A stretch of DNA of 64,000 bases from Singulisphaera sp. Its GTDB lineage: Bacteria > Planctomycetota > Planctomycetia > Isosphaerales > Isosphaeraceae. Position numbers and translations under genes: made by a program. The DNA is taken from positions 51,186 through 115,185 of the forward strand of contig DAIDJG010000113.1 in NCBI GenBank assembly GCA_027451445.1, read 5' to 3'. A model generated the notes under the pieces. It made no database searches. It worked only from the letters and a program-made list of their open reading frames with translations, and was not told where the DNA came from. Within the stretch, counting starts at the first letter, position 1, and each line of letters opens with the position of its first letter. This document shows positions 53,947 to 63,695 of this stretch, piece after piece.

Positions 53947-54107
53947 TGGGAGGGCGAGGCTCTGTCCGAGCCAGCCTTGTTCTGATGACGAGTCTTCGAG
54001 TCAGCGGAACATCGCGTGTAACGAGCGCGCGTGGTCACGCAGTGATCCCGCGGCTCGAAGACTCGCCGCATGATCAAAGCTGGCTCGGACGAAGCCTCGC
54101 CCTCCCA
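53947..54107. repeat. 161-bp imperfect hairpin element (MITE-like)
   Basis: The outer arms 53947-54000 and 54054-54107 are inverted copies of 54 bp differing at few positions (left arm starts TGGGAGGGCGAGGC and ends GAGTCTTCGAG; the right arm mirrors it). The middle 53 nt also partly pairs (CGCGTG/CACGC). The whole element therefore folds into one long hairpin. It lies between the convergent DUF4340 and aldehyde dehydrogenase genes. No transposase or target duplication is evident. Confidence 0.85.
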
Positions 54108-54159
54108 AATCTAGACGCGACGCTGCCTTCATTTCTAAATATTGTTTTCGCGCTATCCC

Positions 54160-55635
54160 TTAGTCCAGTGCGATCGTCACCGTCTTGAGCTCGGTGTAGT
54201 TATCGAGCGCCTTTTCACCGAGCTCCCGTCCGATTCCGCTGCGCTTGAAGCCTCCGAACGGCGCGGCGGCGTCGAAGACATCGTAGCAATTGACCCAAAC
54301 GGTCCCGGCCCGAACGCGGGAGGCGATGGCGTGCGCTTTGCCGATGTCGCGTGTCCAGACGGCGGCCGCGAGGCCGTAATCGGTCGTGTTGGCACGTTCG
54401 ATCACTTCCTCGATCTCGCGGAACTTGATCACCGACAGGACGGGGCCGAAGATCTCGTCGCGCGCGATGGCCATGTCGTCCTTCACGTCGGTGAAGATCG
54501 TCGGCGAAATGAAATAGCCCTTGTTGCCGAACCGCTCGCCACCGGTGACGCACTTGGCCCCTTGATCGCGCCCCTTGGCGATGTACGACATGATCTTGTC
54601 GAATTGGGCCTGATCGACCTGCGGCCCTTGTTGCGTCGACGCGTCGAACGGATCGCCGAGCTTGCGCGCCTTGACCTTCGCCGCCAGTTGGTCGACGAAG
54701 CGGTCGTGAACCGTGTCCTGCACGAACAGGCGGCTTCCCGCGCAGCAGCACTGGCCCTGGTTGAGATACAGCCCGAGCAACGACCCGTTAACCGCAGCCT
54801 CGAGATCGGCGTCGGCGAAGACGATGTTGGGGCTCTTGCCTCCGAGCTCGAAGGTGATGCGCTTGAGCGAGTCGGCCGCCCCTCGCATGATGATCTGGGC
54901 TGTGCGGCCTTCGCCGGTGAACGCGAGTTTGTCCACGCCCGGGTGTGCGACGAGCGCGGCGCCGGCGGTCTCACCGAACCCCGGTACGATGTTGATCACG
55001 CCTTCGGGATACCCCGCTTCGAGCGCGAGCTCGCCCAGCCGCAGTGCGCTGAGAGGGGTCTGCTCGGCGGGTTTGAGTACGACGGTGCAGCCGGCCGCGA
55101 GGGCAGGGCCCCACTTCCAGGCGATCATCAGCATCGGAAAGTTCCAGGGAATGATCTGCCCGGCGACGCCCACCGGCTCGCGGCGGGTGTAGCAGAAGTA
55201 GTTCCCTCGGATCGGGATCGTCTGGCCGTGGATCTTGTCGGCCCAGCCGGCGTAGTAGCGGAAGCAGTCGATCACCAGGGGCAGGTCGGCGTTTCGGCTC
55301 TCCTGGATGGGCTTGCCGTTGTCGAGCGTTTCCAGCTCGGCGAGTTCGTCAATGTGCTGTTCGATCAGGTCGGCGAGCCGATTCATCATCCGGCCGCGGT
55401 CGCGAGCGTCCGTCTTGCGCCAGGGGCCGGTGTCAAACGCGCGTCGGGCGGCCTTGACGGCGAGATCGATGTCGGTGGCATCACCTTCGGCGACCTCGGC
55501 GATGGGTTCTTCAGTCGCGGGGTTGATCGTCGCGAACGTCTTGCCGCTGACGCTATCCCGCCACTGGCCATTGATGAGCAGCTTGGTCTGGAACGCCTTG
55601 CGGGTCTGGCGCCGAGGCTCGGTCACGGTTGCCAT
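54160..55635 (-). CDS. Aldehyde dehydrogenase (NAD(P)-dependent)
   Basis: 491 residues from ATG 55633-55635. It has the ALDH signature [20 protein letters not shown] (catalytic Glu region), [20 protein letters not shown] (active Cys), the NAD-binding [17 protein letters not shown], and the C-terminal [20 protein letters not shown]. It oxidises aldehydes to acids in the cytoplasm; substrate not definable. GGGAG lies about 13 nt upstream. Monocistronic, convergent with the ABC operon. Confidence 0.95.
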   Translation of the reverse strand: MATVTEPRRQTRKAFQTKLLINGQWRDSVSGKTFATINPATEEPIAEVAEGDATDIDLAVKAARRAFDTGPWRKTDARDRGRMMNRLADLIEQHIDELAELETLDNGKPIQESRNADLPLVIDCFRYYAGWADKIHGQTIPIRGNYFCYTRREPVGVAGQIIPWNFPMLMIAWKWGPALAAGCTVVLKPAEQTPLSALRLGELALEAGYPEGVINIVPGFGETAGAALVAHPGVDKLAFTGEGRTAQIIMRGAADSLKRITFELGGKSPNIVFADADLEAAVNGSLLGLYLNQGQCCCAGSRLFVQDTVHDRFVDQLAAKVKARKLGDPFDASTQQGPQVDQAQFDKIMSYIAKGRDQGAKCVTGGERFGNKGYFISPTIFTDVKDDMAIARDEIFGPVLSVIKFREIEEVIERANTTDYGLAAAVWTRDIGKAHAIASRVRAGTVWVNCYDVFDAAAPFGGFKRSGIGRELGEKALDNYTELKTVTIALD

Positions 55636-55740
55636 GATTCGCACTCCCTTGTTGGGGCGGAGAGATAGATAGCCCTCTTGCGAGAGTCCCTGCCTTCATC
55701 TTAGCGGTCGAGCCGAACCGCGGCCACTTGCCCGACTCGC

Positions 55741-56826
55741 TCACCACTTATCGATCGGGCCCGAAGGGACGGGCACTCTCGGCTCAAAGTGGCCCGGCAG
55801 CGGGGCGGAGGGGCCTTCTGCTCGGATCTCGGCAACGGTCTCGTCGAAGAGGGAGACGCTCTCTAGTTTGATCAACCGGTGGTAGAGAGCTTTGGGCGGC
55901 CGGATCAGATGGCTGTACCACTTGATGATCTTGCGGAATTGCAGGCACGCCAGGCGCGCACCCCGGCGGTTGACGAGGCCGTGGAAGTGCCGCTCCATCA
56001 CATCCACGCGCTCTTCGAAGGTCGGCTCGGGACCAGGGTCCCCGCATTCGGTCCACCGGGCAAGCTGCCGAAAGATGAACGGGTTTCCGAGCGCTCCCCG
56101 GCCGATCGAGATCGCCGCGCAGCCGGTCTGCCGGAACGTCGCCTCGGCGTCGTACAGCGTGCGAATATCCCCATTCGCGACGATTGGCATCGCTTTCACG
56201 GCCTCGACGACGGCCCGGATCCCATCGCGGTTGACGTTGCCTTTGAAGCCCTGTTCGCGCGTCCGCCCATGCACGATGACCGCAGCGACGCCAACCTGCT
56301 CGAAGGCCCTCGCCAGACCAGGAGCGGTGAGACTCTGATCGTCCCAGCCGAGCCGCATCTTCACCGTCACGGGCACATCGACGGCTTTCACAACGCTCTC
56401 AACGAGCGCAACGGCCGAGTCGGTCTGGCACATCAAGGCAGAGCCGCCCCCTGTTTTCACGACCTTCCTTACGGGACAGCCCATATTGATATCGACGATC
56501 GAGGCACCATGGTCGACAACCCAGCGAGCCGCACGCTGCATTTCGTCGTGGACGTGGCCATAGAGTTGGATCGACATCGGCCGGTCCTCGGGGCACGTCT
56601 CCGCAAGGTCAAAGGCTTTGCCTCGCTGCTCGATCAACGATCGCGCGTTGACCAGGTCGGTGGTCGCCAAACCCAGGCCGCCGCATTCCCGCACGGCCAG
56701 GCGAAACGCCAGGCTTGTGTAGCCCGCCAGCGGCGAGAGGAAGAAGCGCGAAGGAATCGCCACCGTCCCCAGGCTCAGAGGTTCACGCAAGAGGGGCGGC
56801 GGTGAGGGGTAATTCGAGTCGTCCAT
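55741..56826 (-). CDS. dusB: tRNA-dihydrouridine synthase
   Basis: 361 residues from ATG 56824-56826 with GGAG about 9 nt upstream; the longer frame upstream is discarded. Dus motifs: FFLSPLAGYTSLAFRLAVRE (FMN), SIQLYGHVHDEMQRAARWV, VDINMGCPVRKVVKTGGGSA (catalytic Cys), VHGRTREQGFKGN, PIVANGDIRTLYDAEATF and SIGRGALGNPFIF. It reduces uridines in tRNA D-loops. It ends about 105 nt before the aldehyde dehydrogenase start. Confidence 0.95.
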   Translation of the reverse strand: MDDSNYPSPPPLLREPLSLGTVAIPSRFFLSPLAGYTSLAFRLAVRECGGLGLATTDLVNARSLIEQRGKAFDLAETCPEDRPMSIQLYGHVHDEMQRAARWVVDHGASIVDINMGCPVRKVVKTGGGSALMCQTDSAVALVESVVKAVDVPVTVKMRLGWDDQSLTAPGLARAFEQVGVAAVIVHGRTREQGFKGNVNRDGIRAVVEAVKAMPIVANGDIRTLYDAEATFRQTGCAAISIGRGALGNPFIFRQLARWTECGDPGPEPTFEERVDVMERHFHGLVNRRGARLACLQFRKIIKWYSHLIRPPKALYHRLIKLESVSLFDETVAEIRAEGPSAPLPGHFEPRVPVPSGPIDKW

Positions 56827-56983
56827 GTCGCTCCGTCGCGGAAATCGGGGGTTCAGGCAGCCAGTTTGCGGAGCCCTTCTGGGCTCAGGGGGCCAGGGAT
56901 GACGCGACCCAACGCTGTGCGCTGACAAAACCTTGACCGATTGATTCTAATCAACGGCAGATTCTCCAACGAGAGGAACTGGC

Positions 56984-58189
56984 GTGCGGACGACGGCTGA
57001 ACTCGATGCCGAGCAATGGGTCCTGTCGAGTGCTGAGGGTCAGCGACTCCTCGCGCAAGTCAGCGCCGTTCCTTCGCCGGGTCCGACCGAGATCACCCGC
57101 TGGCGACGCGACCAACCTCGCGAAGTCGTGGAGGCGGCCCTGCGGCTCGCGCTCGCGAGGCGCCGAGGGGCCTCGAAGTTCGCCCGGGCGTCAGAGATGT
57201 GGCTCGATCCAATCGGCCTCGAGCAGGCCACGTCGGAGACGGTCGCTCGACATAAAGCGCGGCGATTTGCTGGCGAAAATGTCGTCGACCTCTGTTCGGG
57301 AATTGGCGGGGACACACTGGCGCTCGCCGCCGAGTCGATGGTCACGTGCGTCGATGCAGACGAAGGAATGTGTCGGCGCGTGGCATGGAACGCGCGTGTT
57401 TATGAGGTCGGAGAACACATCACCGTCGTCCAGGGGCAGGTCGAGGAAACTTGTATTCCGGAAGGCGTCCTGGTTCATATCGACCCCGATCGCCGAGCCG
57501 GTAGCGCGAAGCGGGCTCGCACGTTGAGCGAATACGTGCCCGGGCTCGGGTTTCTGATTTCATTATTCCGCAACACGCGCGGCGGGGCGATCAAGCTGAG
57601 TCCTGCAAGCGATTTTGCGACCCACTTTGGCGATCAGCCGGTCGAGATGGAGCTCATCAGCCTCGGGGGCGAATGCAAAGAAGCGACGATCTGGTACGGC
57701 GACCTAGTCACCTGCCGCAAGCGAGCCACAGCCTTGCCATCGCGAGTCACCTGGACCGATCGCGACCACGCCCTCACCGATTCGGTAGCGTGTTCCGATG
57801 TACTGCGATGGGTCTTTGACCCTGATCCCGCGCTGATCCGTGCTGGGCTGGTCGACTCGTTTGCCATGGTGCATTCGCTGGCTCGCGTCGCTCCCGGGAT
57901 CGACTACCTCACAGGCCCCGAATGCCTGGCCACGCCATTTCTGTCAGCCTTCGAGGTCGCCGAAACGCTGCCTCTGGATCTGAAGAGACTCAAACGCTTC
58001 CTTGTCCAGGAGCAGATCGGTCCGCTCGAAATCAAAGTCCGCGGACTCGACCTGCGGCCCGAGGCGCTGAGAGCGCAGCTCCGGCTCGCGGGCAACAGGC
58101 CGGCAACCCTGCTGCTCGTCGGCGGCCGAGGTCCCTCGCGCGCGATCGTTGCGTTGCGGAGGAATGGGGCACTTCCTGGAATCGGCTAG
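56984..58189 (+). CDS. Class I SAM-dependent methyltransferase with THUMP-like C-terminal domain
   Basis: 401 residues from a GTG at 56984 with GAGAGG about 8 nt upstream; no better ATG fits. Motif I is VVDLCSGIGGDTLALA (near 110) and the later VLVHIDPDRRAGSAKRA is the DPPY-position variant. The C-terminal third (GPLEIKVRGLDLRPEALRAQ, LLLVGGRGPSRAIVALRR) resembles THUMP-like_C, pointing to an RNA or ribosomal substrate. The exact target is unknown. It is divergent from dusB, another RNA-modification gene, across about 155 nt. Confidence 0.83.
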   Translation: MRTTAELDAEQWVLSSAEGQRLLAQVSAVPSPGPTEITRWRRDQPREVVEAALRLALARRRGASKFARASEMWLDPIGLEQATSETVARHKARRFAGENVVDLCSGIGGDTLALAAESMVTCVDADEGMCRRVAWNARVYEVGEHITVVQGQVEETCIPEGVLVHIDPDRRAGSAKRARTLSEYVPGLGFLISLFRNTRGGAIKLSPASDFATHFGDQPVEMELISLGGECKEATIWYGDLVTCRKRATALPSRVTWTDRDHALTDSVACSDVLRWVFDPDPALIRAGLVDSFAMVHSLARVAPGIDYLTGPECLATPFLSAFEVAETLPLDLKRLKRFLVQEQIGPLEIKVRGLDLRPEALRAQLRLAGNRPATLLLVGGRGPSRAIVALRRNGALPGIG

Positions 58190-58271
58190 GCCCAATACCG
58201 TTCAAATAGTGCTAAGGCGTTTGAGAGAGCAGTGGGATGGGTTTCATGTCGAGGCGAAGGCGTATTCCAAA

Positions 58272-58398
58272 CACCTCTCCCCTTGTGGGAGAGGTCGGAC
58301 GCGCAGCGGCCGGGTGAGGGGTGCCGGGGGACCGCGCCGCGTACTCCCTCCCCTCACCCCGCCGCTGTGCGGCGACCCGCTCCCACAAGGGGAGAGGG
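58272..58398. repeat. Hairpin-pair repeat element, copy B (hairpin ends outward)
   Basis: The same two halves as 28434-28571 but arranged the other way: 58272-58324 begins with the ACCTCTCCCCTTGTGGGAGAGG hairpin arm and ends GGGTGAGGGGT, and 58351-58398 starts CCCTCACCCC and ends GGGGAGAGGG. Here the hairpins are on the outside and the GTGAGGGGT ends face inward. It lies between the convergent methyltransferase and FtsK-like genes. Confidence 0.8.
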
Positions 58399-58487
58399 AT
58401 ATTACAAGGCGATGCGTCGTGTCAAGCTACGACTCGTCGAACGGTATTGCGGCTAGGCCCCATCCTCCGCCAAACGACAAAACCCGT

Positions 58488-61400
58488 TCAAACCGGCTCG
58501 ACGTCTTCCACCTGCGGAGCGACCGCTTCCGCCATGTCGGACTTCGTGTCGCCGTTCGATCCATTAGTGTCACTCGACTCGCCGTTCGCGTGGCCGTCCG
58601 AATCGCTCGCGGCCGCCACGGGCTCAGGCTGTGGCGGAGGAGGTGTGAACGTAACACCACGCCGGGCGAACCGTTCCTTGACGCCGGGGAGCCAGTCCTC
58701 GCCAGGAATCGCGTAGGGGCGGAACTTCTCAGCACGCCCTTCTTCCTCGCTGTGGTAGAGTCCACGCGAGCTGCCGAGCTTGCCCGCCGTCGGCGCGTCG
58801 ATGAGCGAGCTCGAATCGTTCTGGCTCATCTGGAACAAGACGCGCATCTCGAATTCCTTGAGCGACTGACGGTCGAACGAGCGGTTAAGGTTATTGAGGC
58901 TGTCGCACCACACGATCGTGTGCACGTTGACCGGCGGGCCATCGCGCAGGATGTTCGCGAAGTTCTTGGACGCGGGGACCTCCTTCTCCTCGCCGTAGCG
59001 CGAGAAGCTCCCGTAATCATCGTCGCTCTTCCGCAAGTCGCGGAGACGCGGGAGGTCGAAGATGATGATGAAGATGAGCGCCTGGTCGCCCGTCGTATCG
59101 GTCTGCCGGCGCTCGACTTCGGCTGCGATCTCCGACATGTTGGGAGCGAGCTCGCGCCAGCCAATGAGCTTGATCGAGTGCGGCAGGTACGTCGCGATCT
59201 CGGCGAGCTTCCCGTTGTTGACCGAGTCGGCTGGGCTGCCATCGATGAGGTAGAAGCGAACGTCCTTCGGGCTGCGCTGGGCGGCGAGACTGATCATCGA
59301 CATGCTCAAGATGCCCAGCGCCAGCACGTCGTTCTGGCCCACGACGAGCACGTTGCTGCCGCTTTGCGGCCGGAACGTCGCACAGGTCGGGTCCTTGATG
59401 GCGATCGCCTCGCCGAGCCACGCATAGTCGGCCTTCGGATCGACCGGCCAGTCAGGTGCGCTAATGAGCCGGTCGAGGATATGATTCATCGCCGGAATGG
59501 CCGGCAGGTTCCCTTCGAAGACGATCTGCTCGACCGGCGGCCGGTGCAAGTCGGCGTACATCTTCTGCAAGGTTTGCAGGTATTTCACCCGCTTGCCGTC
59601 CGGCAGCCAGACGACCTGGAAGACGTTATTCCCTTCGACCAACCCGTTCGCGTCGTTGTAAATCGCTTCACCGGGCCTGGTGAGCAACCGCGCGGCCGAG
59701 TTGTCGTCGCTCAAGATGAGGTGCGCATCGGCCTCGTTGCACTGGAGGGCGATGCGCACGGCCATCTGACCGAGCGTGGCTCGCGAGACCGAGAATGCAC
59801 CACCGAGCGTCTGCGAGCCCAGCATCACGTGGATGCCGAATGCACGGCCCTGCCGGACGAGGCGGTCGAGTAAAAGCGCAACGTCCTGGGCGACCTTGTC
59901 GTCCTCAGTGAAGAATTCCTGGAACTCGTCGACGACGAACAGAATACGCGGTAGCGCTTCCTTCCCATTCGTCACCTCTCGGAATCCGCGCAGATCCTGG
60001 ACACCGAGCTCGCGGAATCGCTCGCCGCGTTCCTTGAGCTCGAGGTCGAGCTTCTGCAGCACGCTCAACCCGAACTCGCGTTCGCTTTCCACTGCGATGA
60101 CGCGGGCGTGCGGCAACCCGTATTCGGCGTAGACCTTGAATTCGACACCTTTTTTGAAGTCGATCAGGTAAAGCTGCAACTGGTCGGGACTGTATCGGAG
60201 CACGCCGTTCATGATCAGCGCGTGCAAGAGCGTCGACTTACCGGAGCCCGTCTTGCCAGCGATCAGGCCGTGCTGCGAAGTGCCCTTGCCGAGGAGCAGG
60301 CTCTGGTGCTTGGTAGCACCAGCACGACCGAGCGGGATGTCGATGATCTTGGCCGTGTCGCCCGTCCAGAATTCTTCGGGCTTCGGCGCGATGAACTCGA
60401 ACGGCACCTCGACACGGTTGGCGTCGCGTGCCTTGGTCCCCACGACGTGCATGAGCTTGGAGACCGTCTCCTGGGGCGGCGGCGCGTCGAGTTGGAGCGG
60501 ATACTTGCCGAACTCCGGCTCACGCCAGGCGAGCTTCCCGTCGCGCCAGTTAAACTGGACGCAGGGAGCCTCGAGATCCTTGAGCTGAATGTTCGAAGGA
60601 AGCTGCTGCTTGATGTCCATCGACACCAGCGTGAACACGCCGCAGCGCGCTCCGCTATTGGCGATGCTCACCAGCCGTCTTGCCGCCGATTCACTAAAGC
60701 CGGCCGGGAAGTTCGCAACGACCAGGATGCGGTACGGCTCAGCGACTTCGCCGGCATGGATGTTGTACTGCTCGATCGTCTCGAACTCATTCCGCAGGTA
60801 CAACTGAATCACGTTCTCCATGTGGGCCGAGAGGTCCGCGAGCTTCTGCTCGATGTGAGGCGTCTCGGTCCAAATCCGGTCGGTCACGAGGAGGTCGTGA
60901 TAATCGCCGAGGTGCATGAACGCCGCGAAGTTCTCACCGAGCCCGACGGGGTCGATGATCGTGAAACGCACCTTGCCCGGCGGAATCGACGTCAGGTAGC
61001 GGAGCATTCCCGTGAGCAAGAACCGGTTCGCGTCATTCCGTCCCGCCTCTGCGGTCTTGATCAACACCGAAGACTGAATGGGGAACGGCAACAGCGCGGG
61101 CATCGTGAACGATGTCGGCCCCATCGCCTTGAGACGGGGATCGGTCGGGATCCCCTGGGGGATGTCGCTGAGGTCGACAGTGAACTCGCCAAAACGCATT
61201 CCTGGAGGAGCAACCTTGGGCATCTGCCACGCGTCGAGATCCTGGTGATCCCAATCGAGGAACGCGTTCGAGGCGACCTGATTCACCTCGTTGAGCACGG
61301 CGGCAACACCGTTGAGCCCGCCTTGCCAACGATTCGCCATCGTGTTCCACGCTTCTTCGTACATTTTCTGCGTGGTGGCTTTCTGCTGCTGGTATGCGTC

Positions 61401-62675
61401 CTGAAGCTGTTTGAGGTCGCGCTCGAATTTCTCCTTCATGTCGCTGAGGAGTTTCGGATATTTCTCGTCCGCTTCCTTCAGGGCTTGCGCTCGCCGCTCT
61501 TGAATCGCCGTCAGGAGCGCAGGGTACTTGGCGTCGGCCTCTTTCGACTCCTTGACGCGCCACTCTTCCAGGTCGGAGATGAGACGAGCGGCCTTTTTCT
61601 CCGATTCCTTGATGGTGTTTTCCCGTTTCTCGTCGATCTCAACCTTGCGCCGTTCGAAGTTTGCCTTGGCCCAGGCGCGAGTCTGTTCCATCAGCGCCTG
61701 GCACTCTTCCAGGGATTTCACAAGCGGCGGATAGTAGATGGCCACCTTTTGCCTGGCCACGCCTCCGAGCCAAATGCGGACCCCGACTGCTGCACCGATC
61801 GCGACGACCACACCCGCCCCGGCTCCAATCGGAATGCCCAGACCGAGGCCAGCGATCAGACCGCCCGCGACTGCGGCTCCCAGGAACAGGAAGGGCCAGA
61901 TGAAGGATTGAGGCCGGAGGAACTTCGGCAGCTTGAGCTTCGACAACGTGTCGATTTGCTCGTCCGCAACCTTGAGCTTCGCCTGCAACTGTTCGAGCGG
62001 TGACTGTGGGTCGGCAGGAACCTCCGAAGCATTTTCGGCGGACGCGGTCGCCTCGGGCTTGCTCGTGGCGGCGGGCGGGTTCTCCGCCGGCGTAGACGTT
62101 GAGCCGTCAGCGGGTGCAGGCGGTGTGTCCGACGTTGCAACCGGTGTTGAGCTCTCCGCCGGCACGGGGTTCTTGGGCGCGAACGGACGACACGCGGCGA
62201 GCGGCCCTTCGGCGTCGGCCTGAAGCGCCTGGAGTTGCTCGTCCGCGGCCTTGATTTCGTTCTGCGTCTCCTTGTTCTGCTTGAGCGATCCGTCCTTGGC
62301 GGCTTCGAAGACGGCAAGCGCCTGCCACTTCGTTTCTTCCTGTTCCTTCTTCGCGGATTTCCTACCGGACTTGACGCGGGCCTCGATCCTGGCGCGTGCG
62401 TCGGCGTACTCTTTTTCCGTCGACTGCTTTTCCGCTTCCGCCTTGCGCGCGATCTCAGCGCGCACTTGTTGGTAGCGCGTCTGGGTGGCGTCAGTCTCCG
62501 ACTTCGCCGCGGCCGTCAGCCGCACCTGAGCGTCGCGCGCTGCCTTCGCTTCCGCCTCTTTTCGTGCGTAAAAGACGGACTCGGTGTCGGTCTCCGCCGT
62601 GGCGCGCTCGGCGGACAGTTTTTCGAGGGTCCGAATCGCCTCGACTTCTTTTTGAATCAGTGGTGATTCCGGCAT
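58488..62675 (-). CDS. Large FtsK/EssC-like ATPase of a type VII-secretion-like cluster
   Basis: 1395 residues from ATG 62673-62675 (an in-frame TTG lies 9 nt upstream). Order: coiled coil (about 10-155), Pro/Ala/Ser-rich linker (160-230), two membrane helices (about 258-300, PFLFLGAAVAGGLIAGLGLG), second coiled coil (320-440), then three RecA-like modules. D1 (about 525-690) has a broken P-loop (IKTAEAGRNDAN). D2 has an intact GKTGSGKST (about 807-815) and Walker B ILFVVDEFQEFF (about 911-922). D3 (about 1085-1320) has VGQNDVLALG in place of Walker A but keeps IFIIIFDLPRL. A disordered acidic tail ends it. EssC/EccC translocases have FHA domains here instead of coiled coils. It follows three small helical protein genes on the same strand. 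Confidence 0.85.
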   Translation of the reverse strand: MPESPLIQKEVEAIRTLEKLSAERATAETDTESVFYARKEAEAKAARDAQVRLTAAAKSETDATQTRYQQVRAEIARKAEAEKQSTEKEYADARARIEARVKSGRKSAKKEQEETKWQALAVFEAAKDGSLKQNKETQNEIKAADEQLQALQADAEGPLAACRPFAPKNPVPAESSTPVATSDTPPAPADGSTSTPAENPPAATSKPEATASAENASEVPADPQSPLEQLQAKLKVADEQIDTLSKLKLPKFLRPQSFIWPFLFLGAAVAGGLIAGLGLGIPIGAGAGVVVAIGAAVGVRIWLGGVARQKVAIYYPPLVKSLEECQALMEQTRAWAKANFERRKVEIDEKRENTIKESEKKAARLISDLEEWRVKESKEADAKYPALLTAIQERRAQALKEADEKYPKLLSDMKEKFERDLKQLQDAYQQQKATTQKMYEEAWNTMANRWQGGLNGVAAVLNEVNQVASNAFLDWDHQDLDAWQMPKVAPPGMRFGEFTVDLSDIPQGIPTDPRLKAMGPTSFTMPALLPFPIQSSVLIKTAEAGRNDANRFLLTGMLRYLTSIPPGKVRFTIIDPVGLGENFAAFMHLGDYHDLLVTDRIWTETPHIEQKLADLSAHMENVIQLYLRNEFETIEQYNIHAGEVAEPYRILVVANFPAGFSESAARRLVSIANSGARCGVFTLVSMDIKQQLPSNIQLKDLEAPCVQFNWRDGKLAWREPEFGKYPLQLDAPPPQETVSKLMHVVGTKARDANRVEVPFEFIAPKPEEFWTGDTAKIIDIPLGRAGATKHQSLLLGKGTSQHGLIAGKTGSGKSTLLHALIMNGVLRYSPDQLQLYLIDFKKGVEFKVYAEYGLPHARVIAVESEREFGLSVLQKLDLELKERGERFRELGVQDLRGFREVTNGKEALPRILFVVDEFQEFFTEDDKVAQDVALLLDRLVRQGRAFGIHVMLGSQTLGGAFSVSRATLGQMAVRIALQCNEADAHLILSDDNSAARLLTRPGEAIYNDANGLVEGNNVFQVVWLPDGKRVKYLQTLQKMYADLHRPPVEQIVFEGNLPAIPAMNHILDRLISAPDWPVDPKADYAWLGEAIAIKDPTCATFRPQSGSNVLVVGQNDVLALGILSMSMISLAAQRSPKDVRFYLIDGSPADSVNNGKLAEIATYLPHSIKLIGWRELAPNMSEIAAEVERRQTDTTGDQALIFIIIFDLPRLRDLRKSDDDYGSFSRYGEEKEVPASKNFANILRDGPPVNVHTIVWCDSLNNLNRSFDRQSLKEFEMRVLFQMSQNDSSSLIDAPTAGKLGSSRGLYHSEEEGRAEKFRPYAIPGEDWLPGVKERFARRGVTFTPPPPQPEPVAAASDSDGHANGESSDTNGSNGDTKSDMAEAVAPQVEDVEPV

Positions 62676-62765
62676 ATGATCCAAACCCGTGGTTCGAGTG
62701 GCCCATCAACATGGTGCGGAAGGGTTGAGCGAGCCCTCGCGGGCTTCGACCGATAAGCGGGTGCG

Positions 62766-62972
62766 TCAGGAACACTCCTGACGCACCTTGGCCATGACCT
62801 CTGCGATCTTGTCCATGCCGCGCGCGGCCTGGACCGCCTGGCTCTCCATGGGGAAGATGTGGTTCTTCTCAAAGTCGAGCGCGACTTTGTCCGACCACTG
62901 CTCGCGGGCGATCTCCCAACGCTCGCGCAGGTTCTTGACGGCTCGTTCGAGGCGCGGTGCTCCCGAGGCCAT
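62766..62972 (-). CDS. Small helical W-containing protein of the type VII-like cluster
   Basis: 68 residues from ATG 62970-62972 with GAGGA about 9 nt upstream. Almost entirely helical (RLERAVKNLRERWEIAREQW, SDKVALDFEKNHIFPMESQA). The EQWSDKVALDFEKN stretch resembles the WxG-type turn of WXG100 proteins with D in place of G, but the protein is shorter than the usual 100. It may be a secreted partner or an adaptor of the translocase; its stop lies about 90 nt before the FtsK-like start. Confidence 0.6.
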   Translation of the reverse strand: MASGAPRLERAVKNLRERWEIAREQWSDKVALDFEKNHIFPMESQAVQAARGMDKIAEVMAKVRQECS

Positions 62973-63004
62973 GGACGTTTTCCTCGCTGTTCGGACCAAT
63001 CAAG

Positions 63005-63685
63005 TCAAGTCGTGGGTTGCGTTTGCTGTGAGTTGGCAGCCGTTTCCTCAGCCGCCACGGCGGGAGCGGCCTCTGTGGTTGCGGCCGTCTCGGTGGTGGC
63101 CGCCGTCGCGCTCGCCTGGCCGGTTGCTGCGCTGGCGCTGCTCGTGGCCGGTGCCGCCTGGTCGGCGCCGCCCTTGGCGGGCACGAAGCGCGGGGTGTCG
63201 GGGGCCTGGAGCGCCAGATAAGCGTCGAGTGAAGCGACCATCCGATCGAGTGCCGCCAGCGTGTTTTCGAAGTTGCCGGCCAGGTGGTCGCCCAGCGGCT
63301 GTGAGTGCGCGTGATATTCCGTGATCGCGTGCTCCAGCACGGGAATCCAGCGCCTCACTTTCTCGTACTTCTCCTCCGCTTCAGCCAGCCGTCGCTGCGC
63401 GAGGCGGAGATTCTCTTTCTGTTCGGTATCCGAGATCGCTTCGCTGCTCGAGGCCGCGAGCCGGCGGCGGTGCAACTCGCTCCGTGCGATGCCGACTTCT
63501 TCGTTCCGGCGCTTGATCTGGGCCTTCCAGTAGGTGAGCTGCTCGCGCTCAAGCCAGTCGCGAGTGCGGCGGACTTCCATCTCAACCGAGCTAAGAACAG
63601 CGCGAGCGTCCTCGGAAAACGTGATCAGCCCGACCTTGATGTCTGTGAGCGCGGCGACGGATCGGACATTCGCGGACTGGCTCAT
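63005..63685 (-). CDS. Coiled-coil protein with Ala/Thr-rich tail, type VII-like cluster
   Basis: 226 residues from ATG 63683-63685 with GAGGAA about 7 nt upstream. Residues about 20-150 are strongly helical and charged (SSVEMEVRRTRDWLEREQLT, YWKAQIKRRNEEVGIARSEL, RLAQRRLAEAEEKYEKVRRW). The last 60 are Ala/Thr/Glu/Gln-rich low complexity. No signal peptide or membrane helix. It lies 10 nt after the WXG100-like gene and 32 nt before the small helical gene; a chaperone, adaptor or secreted substrate is possible. Confidence 0.6.
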   Translation of the reverse strand: MSQSANVRSVAALTDIKVGLITFSEDARAVLSSVEMEVRRTRDWLEREQLTYWKAQIKRRNEEVGIARSELHRRRLAASSSEAISDTEQKENLRLAQRRLAEAEEKYEKVRRWIPVLEHAITEYHAHSQPLGDHLAGNFENTLAALDRMVASLDAYLALQAPDTPRFVPAKGGADQAAPATSSASAATGQASATAATTETAATTEAAPAVAAEETAANSQQTQPTT

Positions 63686-63695
63686 GGCAGGTTCC

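Noticed and set aside
54142-55668. 508-residue + strand frame
   Set aside because: Antisense shadow of the aldehyde dehydrogenase gene.
58149-62003. Long + strand frames opposite the FtsK-like gene (574 and 631 residues)
   Set aside because: Antisense shadows of the ATPase, whose P-loop, Walker B and helices are unmistakable in the minus frame.
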